Shown here one piece after another: positions 6,758 through 7,229 of a stretch of DNA of 7,229 nucleotides; the first letter of the stretch is position 1; every line of letters starts with the position of its first letter. This DNA comes from an uncultured Clostridia bacterium. GTDB lineage: Bacteria > Bacillota > Clostridia > TANB77 > CAG-508. Position numbers and translations under genes: made by a program. Location of the stretch: contig CALYBF010000070.1 in NCBI GenBank assembly GCA_944393755.1, forward strand, positions 1 to 7,229. The letters are read 5' to 3'. The notes below the pieces were generated by a model. It saw nothing but the letters and a program-made list of their open reading frames with translations, did no database searches and had not been told where the DNA came from.

Positions 6758-7082
6758 CAACAATGCAATGAGTGAAGTAGATATATCTTCATTTAATCAA
6801 AAATTTACACAATATCAAGGAGAGAACGTAAGAGGAGCACAAATAAATGCTCTATTAGACCAAGTGAGAAATAATAATGTAACATATCAAAATGATTCTT
6901 CAAGACAAGTAACTATTGAAGGAAATAGTGCTACTTGGAATGGAACGGGAAAAGTTAGTGGAAATCTAATAAATCCACAAACAACATTAAAAGCTCAAAC
7001 AGGAAGAACATATAAAGTACAATGTGCAATAGATACAAAAACAGGTTTAGTTAACAAAATAACAATTACAGATGCTACTTAA
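6651..7082 (+). CDS. Pilin-like protein 4, candidate major subunit, MENASKA family
   Basis: Protein of 143 aa. MENASK is followed by a strongly hydrophobic helix at 7-29 (ALIIAGAILLAILIISLGI), then DISSFNQKFTQYQGENVRGAQINALLDQVRNNN at 44-76, the conserved family motif. Residues 80-118 are a polar Asn/Thr/Ser-rich region. The C-terminal YKVQCAIDTKTGLVNKITI (121-139) contains the only cysteine, C125. It is compact, has the best ribosome binding site, lies after the longest gap and is tandemly duplicated, all of which suggest that it is the abundant filament subunit; that is inference. Typical Flp pilins of Tad systems are shorter and have a cleaved leader ending in Gly before a Glu-Tyr pair, which is not seen here. 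Assembly would depend on the CpaF-TadB-TadC proteins encoded upstream. Confidence 0.75.
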   Translation: MENASKALIIAGAILLAILIISLGIMIYQQASGVVNNNAMSEVDISSFNQKFTQYQGENVRGAQINALLDQVRNNNVTYQNDSSRQVTIEGNSATWNGTGKVSGNLINPQTTLKAQTGRTYKVQCAIDTKTGLVNKITITDAT

Positions 7083-7108
7083 TTTAAATATAAATAAGTT
7101 AAAAATGT

Positions 7109-7114
7109 AGGAGG
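7109..7114 (+). promoter_or_regulatory. Ribosome binding site of pilin-like gene 5
   Basis: AGGAGG, eight bases ahead of ATG 7123, copied together with the coding start from gene 4. Confidence 0.85.
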
Positions 7115-7122
7115 AATTAGTT

Positions 7123-7229
7123 ATGGAAAATGCGTCAAAAGCGTTAATTATTGCAGGTGCAATATTACTTGCAATCTTAATTATATCATTAGGAATAATG
7201 ATATACCAACAAGCATCAGGAGTAGTAAA
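7123..7229 (+). CDS. Pilin-like protein 5, 3'-truncated by window edge
   Basis: Only 35 complete codons are visible. They encode MENASKALIIAGAILLAIL and onward through ASGVV, identical to residues 1-35 of pilin-like protein 4, with three silent base changes. The gap from gene 4 is 40 bases. Whether the exposed C-terminal part is also identical or has diverged cannot be seen. It is likely a second copy of the major subunit, in the same transcript. Confidence 0.8.
   Translation, partial: MENASKALIIAGAILLAILIISLGIMIYQQASGVV

Larger units (their letters stand above)
7109..7229 (+). repeat. Direct repeat, copy 2 (5' end of pilin-like gene 5)
   Basis: Second copy of the 6637-6757 repeat, cut by the right edge. 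The duplicated unit is one gene plus its ribosome binding site, a recent tandem duplication or a product of gene conversion. Confidence 0.9.

Noticed and set aside
1434..6763. Several minus-strand open frames (for example 1434-1778, 2473-2778, 4095-4331, 6575-6763)
   Set aside because: They lie opposite strongly supported + strand genes, lack ribosome binding sites and have low-complexity Leu/Ile/Ser-rich translations expected from the reverse of AT-rich coding DNA.
4859..7229. Repeated gene starts as a CRISPR array or insertion sequence
   Set aside because: The repeats are coding starts spaced by whole genes, with no short regular spacers, terminal inverted repeats or transposase.

Overview
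The window is one strand-uniform, tightly packed gene cluster from a very AT-rich bacterium (roughly 30% G+C by eye). Strong AAGGAGG-type ribosome binding sites, AGA-dominated arginine codons and protein sequence style suggest an uncultivated gut-type Clostridia or related low-GC Firmicute. This assignment is inference; no taxonomic marker gene is present. TGA is used as a stop, so this is not a code-4 Mollicute.

Layout, all on the + strand: (1) positions 1-753, the C-terminal part of a CpaE/TadZ-like P-loop ATPase, cut by the left edge. (2) 770-2731, a CpaF/TadA-type secretion ATPase with an unusual N-terminal membrane anchor. (3) 2767-4068 and 4088-4843, TadB/TadC-like inner-membrane platform proteins. 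These look like two pieces of one fused TadB-TadC polypeptide separated by a +1 frame change near 4054. (4) 4859-7229, an array of at least five short single-span pilin-like proteins: 247 aa, 167 aa, 142 aa, 143 aa and a fifth cut by the right edge. Four begin MENASKA. The last two are a recent tandem duplication at their 5' ends.

Together this is a Tad-like (type IVc-pilus-like) assembly system: a localisation ATPase, an assembly motor, a membrane platform, then its probable filament subunits. Known parts of the Tad family are recognised from motifs. The assignment of the small proteins as pilins is inferred from size, one N-terminal hydrophobic helix and operon position. They show no obvious Flp-type prepilin leader, and no prepilin peptidase or secretin gene is visible here. 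Lack of a secretin would suit a single-membrane cell, but the operon runs off both ends.

The points most worth checking are the TadB/TadC frame change (the only in-frame CGG codon I found lies exactly there), the membrane-tethered ATPase, and the pilin-like family, whose complete members each carry a single cysteine at an equivalent C-terminal place. There is no gene-free stretch over 300 bases; the longest gap is 86 bases.
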